Below, piece by piece: positions 1 to 5,597 of a DNA stretch of 9,521 nucleotides. Made by a program: the position numbers and the translations under genes. The notes beneath the pieces are model-generated. The model had not been told where the DNA came from. It saw only the letters and a program-made list of their open reading frames with translations, and made no database searches. Positions within the stretch are counted from its first letter, which is position 1, and the number at the start of each line of letters is the position of its first letter. The stretch covers positions 1 through 9,521 of the forward strand of contig JALZVN010000056.1 in assembly GCA_023299965.1 (NCBI GenBank), in the 5' to 3' direction. This DNA comes from Saprospiraceae bacterium. GTDB taxonomy: Bacteria; Bacteroidota; Bacteroidia; Chitinophagales; Saprospiraceae.

Positions 1-14
1 CGTCCGCGACCTCA
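1..14 (+). tRNA. Possible 3' end of a truncated tRNA
   Basis: Only the last bases of this feature are in the window. CGCGACC at 5-11 could be the 3' half of an acceptor stem, T12 the discriminator, and CGTC at 1-4 the end of a T stem. A strong terminator begins four bases later, the same close packing seen at the tRNA-Asn at the other end of the window. A U discriminator would fit tRNA-Cys or tRNA-Gly best. The alternative is a protein C-terminus: one frame reads VRDLT and stops at TAA 17-19. Fourteen bases cannot decide between these. Confidence 0.3.
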
Positions 15-17
15 CTT

Positions 18-53
18 AAAGCCTTGTAATTTTTGGAATTACGGGGCTTTTTT
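18..53 (+). terminator. Rho-independent terminator of the upstream unit
   Basis: Bases 18-31 pair with 37-50 across a five-base loop, giving a 14-bp stem with two G-U wobbles. A run of T follows, continuing to base 53. It ends whatever gene lies left of the window and separates it from the TonB-dependent receptor gene. Confidence 0.85.
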
Positions 54-120
54 CATTTTACATCTATTTCTTTCTGAAGACATTTACTTCCTAATGACAA
101 TCTAAGACATGTTTTCTCTC

Positions 121-148
121 TTGAAAGTCTTAAAGCTTAGTAGCTTTG
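121..148 (+). promoter_or_regulatory. Bacteroidota-type promoter of the TonB receptor gene
   Basis: TTG at 121-123 and TAGCTTTG at 141-148 match the -33 and -7 elements of the Bacteroidota primary promoter (TTG, 17-23 bases, TAnnTTTG), with a 17-base spacer. Transcription would begin near 152, giving a 5' UTR of about 20 bases. No cobalamin, TPP or other riboswitch could fit in such a leader, and none is visible in the 118 bases between the terminator and the start codon. Confidence 0.6.
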
Positions 149-172
149 TGCTTTTTTAAAATCGAATGAAAT

Positions 173-2116
173 ATGAGAAGCATAATAACACTGTTATTCC
201 TAACCATCTTAGTATACCAAGGAAATGCTCAATCAGGAGTAAATATAGATACGGTTAATGTTACAACTACAAGTATCCCGTTAAAACTGCATCAAACAGG
301 TAGAAATATCACTGTTCTCGACACAGAAGATATACAGCAGTTGGCTTTCAACTCTATAGATGAGCTGTTACAAACAGTAAGTGGAGTAGAAGTACAAAGT
401 AGAGGAGGCTTTGGTGCTCAAGCTGATATTTCATTGAGAGGCTCGACATTTACTCAAGTCTTGATTTTATTAGATGGTCAAAGAATGAATGATCCATTAA
501 CGGGGCACTTTAATGGGTATTTTCCAGTAACTCCGGCGGAGATATATAGAATAGAAATTTTAAGAGGACCTGCCTCTGCTATCTATGGTCCAGATGCTGT
601 AGGAGGAGTAATCAACATCTTAACACACACTTTTGCTAAGCAAAACACAGATGTGCTTCATAACAAAGGATCTTTTGGATACGGTGATAATGCCTTAATC
701 AATGCTGAACATGGTTTTTTTAGCCGCAAGAATGGACTTAAGATTGGAGGTGGTTTCAATATTATCAAGTCTGATGGCGAGGTGATTGCTGAGCAGGTGA
801 TTGATTCGACAACTACGTTAGAAGAATACACCACTTATTTTGATACCAAGCAAGCAAGTATCTCTTTGGGATATGATTTTGGTAATGGATTTTCGGTAGC
901 AGCTAGAACCGCCTATGATGATAGAGAATATAACGCAAGGTATTTCTATACGTCTAGTCCATTTGATAAATCAGAAGAATTCACTAGAGTATGGTGGAAT
1001 CAAGTGAGACTTTCTAAAATTGCGGATAAGTCAAGTACTAGCTTAGATTTGAGTTATAGAAGAAATAATGATGTCTTTGTATTTAGTCCTGATTTTCCTT
1101 CTACAAATACACATACTACTCAGTTTTTGAATGCGAATTTGACCCACCTAAGAGCTTTGCGCGATAACCTGAGTCTGAGGGTGGGATTACAAGGAGACCA
1201 AAGGAAAATTGAGAGTAACGATAGAGGAGATCATGACAATTATCACTTTGGTGCTTTCAGTATGCTACAGTATACTAATCCTAAAGGCTTAAACGCGAGT
1301 CTAGGGTTAAGATTAGATTATGATGATAACTATGAGTTCGAGTTTTCTCCACAGTTGAATATTTCCTATGTATTACCTGATTTTGTATTGAGAGCTGCTG
1401 CAGGAAAGAGTATCCGAGCAGGAGACTATACAGAGCGGTTTGTTTCTAATAACCTTGAGGACTTGACTCCAGGAAGATCGCTTGGTAATCCTGATTTACT
1501 AGCAGAAGAAGCATGGTCTCAAGAAATCGGATTGGATTATCATGGTCTGAGAGATTTAAAGATCAAGGCGACTGCCTTTTCTAGACAATCGTCTTCTCTA
1601 ATTGACTTTGTGGAAACACCAGAAAGCGAAATTGAAGACATTGGTAGTTTGCAAGAGGGAGGTTCATATTTTTTAGCGTCTAATGTGTCTGAGGTGACAA
1701 CTAACGGTTTTGAAGTAGAAGTATATTATGATAAAAAGTGGTCAGATAAAAATCAATTCAAAATAGGATTGGGCTATACCTTTTTAAATACTACAAATGA
1801 AGAGGAGGTAATATCTGTGTATATTAGTAGTCATGCTAGACACCTAGTGACTAGCAATATTTATGTACAGCTGGATAGATTTTATCTTTCTTTAAACAGT
1901 CTATTCAAAGATAGACCAGAACAGATTGCCTCACAGATAAATAGTACTTTGGTGGAGAACTACTTTTTACATAATGCAAAAGTAGGGATGCATGTCACTC
2001 AAAACTTTGGTGTATTCGTCCAAGTACACAATCTCGGCGATATAGAATACCAAAACATCCTAGGGGCTAGAATGCCTGGAAGATGGTTTAAAGCAGGCGT
2101 CCATTGGAGCCTATAA
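173..2116 (+). CDS. TonB-dependent outer-membrane receptor (BtuB/FepA-like)
   Basis: This is a 647-residue outer-membrane active transporter that would import a scarce ligand using energy from TonB-ExbB-ExbD. A signal peptide covers residues 1 to about 19, cut near GNAQ. A TonB-box-like DTVNVT follows at 26-31. The plug domain spans roughly 38-152: it carries a typical SLRGS/LDGQR stretch and the conserved segment at 131-150 (RGPASAIYG, then DAVGGVINIL). The remainder is beta-barrel, ending in GRWFKAGVHWSL. There is no N-terminal carboxypeptidase-like domain and no SusD partner next door, so it is not a SusC-type glycan receptor. The overall form is closest to vitamin B12, haem or siderophore receptors. 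The substrate cannot be read from sequence: no B12 riboswitch precedes it and no transport or cofactor genes adjoin it. The ATG at 173 starts a clean signal peptide, which supports this start. Confidence 0.9.
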   Translation: MRSIITLLFLTILVYQGNAQSGVNIDTVNVTTTSIPLKLHQTGRNITVLDTEDIQQLAFNSIDELLQTVSGVEVQSRGGFGAQADISLRGSTFTQVLILLDGQRMNDPLTGHFNGYFPVTPAEIYRIEILRGPASAIYGPDAVGGVINILTHTFAKQNTDVLHNKGSFGYGDNALINAEHGFFSRKNGLKIGGGFNIIKSDGEVIAEQVIDSTTTLEEYTTYFDTKQASISLGYDFGNGFSVAARTAYDDREYNARYFYTSSPFDKSEEFTRVWWNQVRLSKIADKSSTSLDLSYRRNNDVFVFSPDFPSTNTHTTQFLNANLTHLRALRDNLSLRVGLQGDQRKIESNDRGDHDNYHFGAFSMLQYTNPKGLNASLGLRLDYDDNYEFEFSPQLNISYVLPDFVLRAAAGKSIRAGDYTERFVSNNLEDLTPGRSLGNPDLLAEEAWSQEIGLDYHGLRDLKIKATAFSRQSSSLIDFVETPESEIEDIGSLQEGGSYFLASNVSEVTTNGFEVEVYYDKKWSDKNQFKIGLGYTFLNTTNEEEVISVYISSHARHLVTSNIYVQLDRFYLSLNSLFKDRPEQIASQINSTLVENYFLHNAKVGMHVTQNFGVFVQVHNLGDIEYQNILGARMPGRWFKAGVHWSL

Positions 2117-2172
2117 CTGACGTATTTTCTCGCAACTTTTGCCTTTTGGCGTGGTTAATGTAAAAGTATTTA

Positions 2173-2197
2173 GAGTACCTCTTAGACAGAGGTACTC
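2173..2197 (+). other. Perfect 9-bp hairpin downstream of the receptor gene
   Basis: GAGTACCTC (2173-2181) and GAGGTACTC (2189-2197) form a perfect 9-bp stem with a 7-base loop. No T tract follows on either strand, so it is not a standard terminator. It may stabilise the 3' end of the receptor mRNA, or it may be a protein-binding palindrome ahead of the small membrane-protein gene. Confidence 0.5.
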
Positions 2198-2250
2198 ACA
2201 ATTAACAATGGTGGGCTATTACCGAACCATCATCCATAAAAAACCACGTT

Positions 2251-2424
2251 TTGAAGTTTAAGCAAGTATTCGGGTTTGTATTGTTATTCGCTTTTCTAAG
2301 CTTTATGGCTTATAAATTCAATAATAATCTTGGAGCATCTGATGACGCATTGATGATTACGCTACTATCCGTCATCATAGTACTAATAATTATAGTTTTT
2401 GTACTTCGAATATTGATTAGCTGA
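2251..2424 (+). CDS. Small two-helix membrane protein, unknown function
   Basis: This 57-residue protein begins at TTG 2251 and ends at TGA 2422-2424. I do not recognise its family. The N-terminus is basic (MKFKQ). A first hydrophobic segment covers about residues 6-21, a short polar loop (KFNNNLGASDD) follows, and a second very hydrophobic segment covers about 34-52, ending LRILIS. This amphipathic order is what a real inner-membrane protein would show, and the reading frame is open well upstream. If TTG is not used, the next start is Met19 (ATG 2305), which would lose the first helix. A 17-codon ORF (2208-2261) overlaps its start in another frame. An ancestral single reading frame broken by a one-base shift is an alternative. 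Confidence 0.5.
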   Translation: MKFKQVFGFVLLFAFLSFMAYKFNNNLGASDDALMITLLSVIIVLIIIVFVLRILIS

Positions 2425-2440
2425 TAGATAAAGTATCTAT
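2424..2440 (+). other. Hairpin just after the small ORF
   Basis: ATAGATA (2424-2430) pairs perfectly with TATCTAT (2434-2440) over a three-base loop. The nearest T run (2452-2456) is 11 bases further on, so this is at best a weak terminator for the small membrane-protein gene. Confidence 0.3.
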
Positions 2441-2473
2441 TCGGCTTACCGTTTTTCATTCCCTCCTTCAATA

Positions 2474-2505
2474 TTGCTTCAGTCAAATATAGTTTTATAC
2501 CTTTG
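2474..2505 (+). promoter_or_regulatory. Promoter of the SDR gene, leaving a very short leader
   Basis: TTG at 2474-2476, a 21-base spacer and TACCTTTG at 2498-2505 match the Bacteroidota TTG / TAnnTTTG promoter exactly. Transcription should start near 2509-2511, only about 4-6 bases before the ATG at 2515. The upstream in-frame TTG at 2503 lies inside the -7 element and could not be in the transcript, so the promoter decides the start codon. Confidence 0.6.
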
Positions 2506-2514
2506 GTACAAGGT

Positions 2515-3309
2515 ATGAATCAATTTTCCAATCAAACAGCATGGGTAACAGGTGCCTCCTCAGGGATAGGAGAACAGCTTGTGTATGCACTTGCTAGGCA
2601 AGGAGCAAAAGTGATTATTTCTTCCCGTAAACAAGCTGATCTGGAGATAGTGAAAATGAACGCTATAAACCCAGAAAATATATTCGTTCTTCCCTTTGAT
2701 TTAGCGGATGAAGCAGGAATGCAAGCTGTCTTTTCTAAAGCGATTCGCTTTTCGGGGAGGATTGATCTCTTGTTCAATAACGGAGGGATAAGCCAAAGAT
2801 CCCATGTCACCGAAACGCAGATGGATGTGTACCATCGCTTGATGAATATCAACTACTTTGGAACTGTAGCACTTACGAAATCAGTATTGCCAGCTATGAT
2901 TCAGCAGAAAAGTGGCAAAATAATCGTCATTAGTAGTTTGATGGGTAAGTTTGCTTCTCCACTACGATCTGGATATGCAGCTGCAAAACATGCCTTACAT
3001 GGTTTTTTTGATAGTTTAAGGTTGGAGATGCATGATAATAATATTGGCGTGTTGATGGTCTGTCCGGGCTTTGTGAAGACTAATATCTCTGTAAATTCCG
3101 TTACCGCAGATGGCTCAAAGCACAATGAAATGGATGATGCTCAAGATCAAGGAATGCCTGCTTCGTTGTGCGCAGAGAAAATATTAAAGGCTGTTCGAAA
3201 GGATCAACATGAAGTATACCTTGGCGGTAAGGAGACATTAGCGATATATTTAAAGCGCTTTTTCCCTAAAATTCTTCATAAAATTCTCTTAAAGTCCAAG
3301 GTTACCTAA
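2515..3309 (+). CDS. Short-chain dehydrogenase/reductase (DHRS7-like)
   Basis: This is a 264-residue NAD(P)-dependent oxidoreductase of the classical SDR family, presumably cytosolic. Numbered from the ATG at 2515, the cofactor motif TGASSGIG is at 12-19, NNGG (usually NNAG) at 88-91, the NxxG asparagine at 113, and the catalytic Ser141, Tyr154 and Lys158 sit in the S-x12-YAAAK arrangement. The PGFVKT stretch after the active site is typical of the DHRS7 / DltE-like subgroup. The length is normal. The C-terminal 25 residues are basic and hydrophobic and could contact membrane. An in-frame TTG at 2503 would add four residues but overlaps the promoter, so ATG 2515 is preferred. The substrate is unknown, and the neighbours give no pathway clue. 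Confidence 0.9.
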   Translation: MNQFSNQTAWVTGASSGIGEQLVYALARQGAKVIISSRKQADLEIVKMNAINPENIFVLPFDLADEAGMQAVFSKAIRFSGRIDLLFNNGGISQRSHVTETQMDVYHRLMNINYFGTVALTKSVLPAMIQQKSGKIIVISSLMGKFASPLRSGYAAAKHALHGFFDSLRLEMHDNNIGVLMVCPGFVKTNISVNSVTADGSKHNEMDDAQDQGMPASLCAEKILKAVRKDQHEVYLGGKETLAIYLKRFFPKILHKILLKSKVT

Positions 3310-3441
3310 GTTTTGAAAAACTAAGCGCTTTCTGGATTTGTTTTATTCGTGTACATAAACTGCTCATTACTTGTCATTTAATAAGTATATGAGGGCAGAT
3401 TTTGGATGTAATAAGACATTAATTAATAAAATATTTATTTC

Positions 3442-3987
3442 ATGAAGAATATAATTTGGATTACAGTAATCATGTTTTCATCTCTCTTTTCTTGTGCGCA
3501 ACAAAAGAATGCTGATACTATGGCAAAGGATAAGATGGCTAAAGCGGAAATGGTAAAAGACAAAATGCCTAACAAAGATATGTTGGCAATGGACTTACCT
3601 GAAGTACTTGACGAAGGAAGCTACAATGAGCTTACAGAATTTGAAGAGTATGTAATCGCTAAAAAAGGAACTGAAAGATCATATTCTGGTGAATATCATG
3701 CTTCAAAGAAAGAAGGTGTTTATCTCTGTAGGAGATGTAATATGGCACTTTTTTCTTCTAACGATAAGTTTGATTCTGGTACAGGATGGCCAAGTTTTGA
3801 TGATGAGATAGCGGCGGGAGCGGTAAAAGAAGAAACAGACTCAGATGGATATAGAACTGAGATTCTTTGCAGCCACTGCGATGGGCACCTTGGTCATGTG
3901 TTCAAAGGAGAAGGAATGACTCCTAAGCATACTAGACACTGCGTAAATAGTGCATCTATAAAGCTAGTAGAAACAAAGACGCCTTAA
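3442..3987 (+). CDS. msrB: Lipoprotein methionine-R-sulfoxide reductase MsrB with Met-pentad linker
   Basis: This 181-residue enzyme would reduce methionine-R-sulfoxide in proteins. It starts with a lipoprotein signal, lipobox LFSC with Cys18, so it should be anchored in the envelope. Residues about 24-51 form a Lys/Met-rich linker with Met at 27, 32, 37, 42 and 47, exactly five apart, plus Met50. The SelR/MsrB domain runs from about 60 to 177. Its zinc cysteine pairs are Cys96/Cys99 and Cys143/Cys146. The substrate-pocket motif SGTGWPSF is at 112-119, and catalytic Cys167 lies in RHCVNSAS. Position 114 is Thr where E. coli MsrB has its resolving Cys, so recycling must use another thiol or thioredoxin directly. 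The gene appears to be a single unit, followed by a long structured 3' region and a terminator. The enzyme call is secure; the export inference rests on the lipobox. Confidence 0.93.
   Translation: MKNIIWITVIMFSSLFSCAQQKNADTMAKDKMAKAEMVKDKMPNKDMLAMDLPEVLDEGSYNELTEFEEYVIAKKGTERSYSGEYHASKKEGVYLCRRCNMALFSSNDKFDSGTGWPSFDDEIAAGAVKEETDSDGYRTEILCSHCDGHLGHVFKGEGMTPKHTRHCVNSASIKLVETKTP
3514..3593 (+). repeat. 15-bp coding repeat encoding methionine pentads (MXKDX-like)
   Basis: Five successive 15-base units each encode one Met: MAKDK, MAKAE, MVKDK, MPNKD and MLAMD, from residue 27. The DNA units have diverged at third positions while the Met spacing is kept, which suggests selection on the protein. 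The pattern resembles the family named pentapeptide MXKDX repeat protein, here as a linker between a lipid anchor and an MsrB domain. Confidence 0.7.
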
Positions 3988-4011
3988 AAAATCATAACAC
4001 TTTAGTTTGGA

Positions 4012-4200
4012 CTGTCGCGACTCGCCAAAGGCGAAAAGCTCGACAAAACTCGTCCCGACTGAAGTGAAACGGAATGTCGGGGCGAAGTGCGTAGGGCGTA
4101 GGGGGAGAAGTGGTATCGCTACCGATGATAATCGGTAGGGGTAGGAACGGATCACCCGGTCCTGTCAGGCTCTGCCTGGCTTAGGAATGCTCCAAAACGA
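4012..4200 (+). repeat. GC-rich, hairpin-dense intergenic island A
   Basis: No gene is supported between 3988 and 4323. By my count 4021-4200 is about 56% G+C, while the first 60 bases of prfA are about 33%. It holds a GTCGCGAC palindrome (4014-4021) and four hairpins. These are TCGCC/GGCGA at 4022-4034; a 9-bp stem with one G-U pair at 4051-4059/4076-4084; a perfect 8-bp stem with a GATA loop at 4119-4138; and a 7-bp stem with one wobble at 4164-4180. It lies between the msrB stop and the next terminator, so it is probably transcribed as an msrB 3' UTR. It looks like a dispersed intergenic repeat or structured RNA. The G-rich strand is plus here and minus in the second island. Confidence 0.55.
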
Positions 4201-4250
4201 TGAGATAGAGTTACTTAAGAAAAATAAATAATCAGAAATAGTTATTTGAA

Positions 4251-4287
4251 GGGCTATCATCTTTAGGATGGTAGCCTTTTGCTTTTT
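4251..4287 (+). terminator. Rho-independent terminator before prfA
   Basis: GGCTATCATC (4252-4261) pairs with GATGGTAGCC (4267-4276), a 10-bp stem with one wobble and a five-base loop. It is followed by TTTT, GC and TTTTT (4277-4287). It ends the msrB transcript about 270 bases after its stop codon, downstream of the structured island. The T tract overlaps the -33 element of the next promoter. Confidence 0.85.
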
Positions 4288-4319
4288 GGGTGGTATAATG
4301 CATTAATTTCGTAATTTTG
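4286..4319 (+). promoter_or_regulatory. Promoter of prfA, predicted leaderless transcript
   Basis: TTG at 4286-4288, a 23-base spacer and TAATTTTG at 4312-4319 match the Bacteroidota promoter pattern. The -7 element ends only four bases before the ATG at 4324. The transcript would therefore start at or within a base or two of the start codon. A TATAAT at 4294-4299 is also present, but it has no matching -35 element. Confidence 0.55.
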
Positions 4320-4323
4320 CGAT

Positions 4324-5394
4324 ATGTTAGATAAGTTAAAAGCCATAGCAGATAAATATTATCACTTAGAGGAGCGCATGTCGGATCCTGAGGTGGTGAC
4401 GGATATCAAAAAATACAAGAAGGTAAGTAAGGAATATAAGGGACTGCAGCCGATAGTAGAGGCCTATAATGGATATCAAAATGTGTTGGATAATCTAGAA
4501 TCAAGTGTGGAAATGCTAAAAGAGGATGATCCAGATATGAAGGAAATGGCTAAAGCGGAAATAGAAACGCTCAAAGTACAAAAGGTAGATTATGAAGAGC
4601 AGATCAAAGTGCTCTTGATACCCAAAGACCCTGAAGATACAAAAGATGTTATCGTAGAAATAAGATCAGGTGCTGGTGGTGATGAGGCGAGTATTTTTGC
4701 GGGAGATTTGTATAAGATGTATTCAAAATATGTGAGTGCGCAAGGCTGGTCAATGGAGACGGTATCCGTGACGGAGGGCACTGTCGGTGGATATAGTAAG
4801 CTAGTACTAGAAGTAAGTGGTAATGAAGTGTACGGCAAGCTAAAATTTGAATCTGGAGCACACCGTGTACAGCGTGTCCCTAAAACGGAATCACAAGGTA
4901 GACTGCATACTTCTGCTGCTACAGTGGCGATTATCCCGAAGCTAGAACTTGAAGATGTAGATGTGAGTATGACGGATGTGAGAGTGGATGTATATCGTGC
5001 CAGTGGAGCAGGGGGGCAGCACGTAAACAAAACGGAATCTGCTGTGCGTCTTACACACAATCCGACGGGAATCGTCTCTGAATCTCAGGATAGTAGATCT
5101 CAACTTAAGAACAGGGAAATTGCATTTCAACGTCTATGTGCTAAAATTGCAGAAAAACAAAAAGCCGATAGAGAGCAGACGCTTGCGAAAAAAAGAAAGT
5201 CTCTGGTAGGGTCTGGAGATCGATCGGATAAGATTAGAACCTATAATTATCCTCAGAATAGAGTGACAGATCATAGACTAGAAGGCTCCGTAAAAAACTT
5301 CAATTTACAGTCTGTTGTAGAGGGAGACATCCAGCCCATAATCGAAGCTTTGCAGATGTATGAGAACGCGGAGCGACTAAAATCAGAAGAATAG
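4324..5394 (+). CDS. prfA: Peptide chain release factor 1 (RF1)
   Basis: This cytosolic factor reads UAA and UAG stop codons and triggers hydrolysis of peptidyl-tRNA in the ribosome. The 356 residues match the usual length of about 360. An N-terminal helical domain (about 1-105) is followed by the conserved EIRSGAGGDEA segment at 112-122. The PxT codon-recognition tripeptide is P186-K187-T188 (RF2 would have SPF). The GGQ catalytic motif is at 230-232 within SGAGGQHVNKTESAVR, and its Gln232 is the residue that PrmC normally methylates. No prmC or hemA is adjacent, unlike in enterobacteria. The ATG at 4324 fits the family N-terminus. The gene stands alone between a terminator-promoter junction and decayed genes. 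Confidence 0.97.
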   Translation: MLDKLKAIADKYYHLEERMSDPEVVTDIKKYKKVSKEYKGLQPIVEAYNGYQNVLDNLESSVEMLKEDDPDMKEMAKAEIETLKVQKVDYEEQIKVLLIPKDPEDTKDVIVEIRSGAGGDEASIFAGDLYKMYSKYVSAQGWSMETVSVTEGTVGGYSKLVLEVSGNEVYGKLKFESGAHRVQRVPKTESQGRLHTSAATVAIIPKLELEDVDVSMTDVRVDVYRASGAGGQHVNKTESAVRLTHNPTGIVSESQDSRSQLKNREIAFQRLCAKIAEKQKADREQTLAKKRKSLVGSGDRSDKIRTYNYPQNRVTDHRLEGSVKNFNLQSVVEGDIQPIIEALQMYENAERLKSEE

Positions 5395-5451
5395 TCTACG
5401 TTTTGCATTAATTGTATATCTTTTCTCTTACAGCTTGCCGATATATAGAAG

Positions 5452-5490
5452 TATAATTCTATATTTTTAGAATAGTTTCTAAGAATTATA
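5452..5490 (+). other. AT-rich inverted repeat with two alternative pairings
   Basis: TATAATTCT (5452-5460) is matched by AGAATTATA (5482-5490). The nearer TAGAAT (5468-5473) can instead pair with ATTCTA (5456-5461). The two stems share the left arm and exclude each other. It lies between prfA and the decayed GMC gene and may be a remnant operator or 3' structure. AT-rich inverted repeats also arise by chance. Confidence 0.35.
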
Positions 5491-5500
5491 TCAATATATT

Positions 5501-5590
5501 TTGGCAAATCTTAATACAAAAGGTAAAGAGGAGAATACCTATGATGCTATTATCATCGGCTCTGGTATTAGCAGTGGTTAGGCTTCTGGA
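5501..5590 (+). pseudogene. 5' fragment of a GMC-family oxidoreductase gene
   Basis: Read from TTG 5501, the frame gives LANLNTKGKEENTYDAI and then IIGSGISSG before a TAG stop at 5579-5581. This matches the N-terminus of Bacteroidota GMC oxidoreductases, FAD enzymes that begin with an NTYDAI-type strand and a GSGISGGWA dinucleotide-binding loop. The TAG stands exactly where the family has Trp (TGG), so it is a nonsense mutation. The initiator also appears to have gone from ATG to TTG. Similarity ends within a few codons after the stop, and the remaining 500-odd residues of a GMC enzyme are missing. The family call rests on about 30 residues. Confidence 0.6.
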
Positions 5591-5597
5591 ATCATAG

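Noticed and set aside
54..172. Cobalamin or other riboswitch ahead of the TonB receptor
   Set aside because: Only about 20 bases would be transcribed before the ATG, and no conserved box or suitable folding is visible.
2503..2514. TTG start for the SDR gene, four codons upstream
   Set aside because: The TTG is part of the -7 promoter element, and the family N-terminus is complete from the ATG at 2515.
3252..3330. AAGCGCTT palindrome occurring twice (3253-3260 and 3323-3330)
   Set aside because: One copy lies inside the SDR coding region. An 8-base palindrome twice in 80 bases, with no further symmetry, is weak evidence for an operator.
3964..4155. Minus-strand 63-codon ORF overlapping the msrB end and island A
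   Set aside because: It covers the structured island and the opposite strand of msrB, with no recognisable protein features.
4294..4299. TATAAT as a sigma70-like -10 for prfA
   Set aside because: No -35 element lies at the right distance, and the Bacteroidota TTG / TAnnTTTG pair nearby is a better match for this host.
4590..5060. 156-codon minus-strand ORF opposite prfA
   Set aside because: It is antisense to a conserved RF1 gene, rich in Ser/Thr/Pro as expected from the complement of RF1 codons, and has no family match that I recognise.
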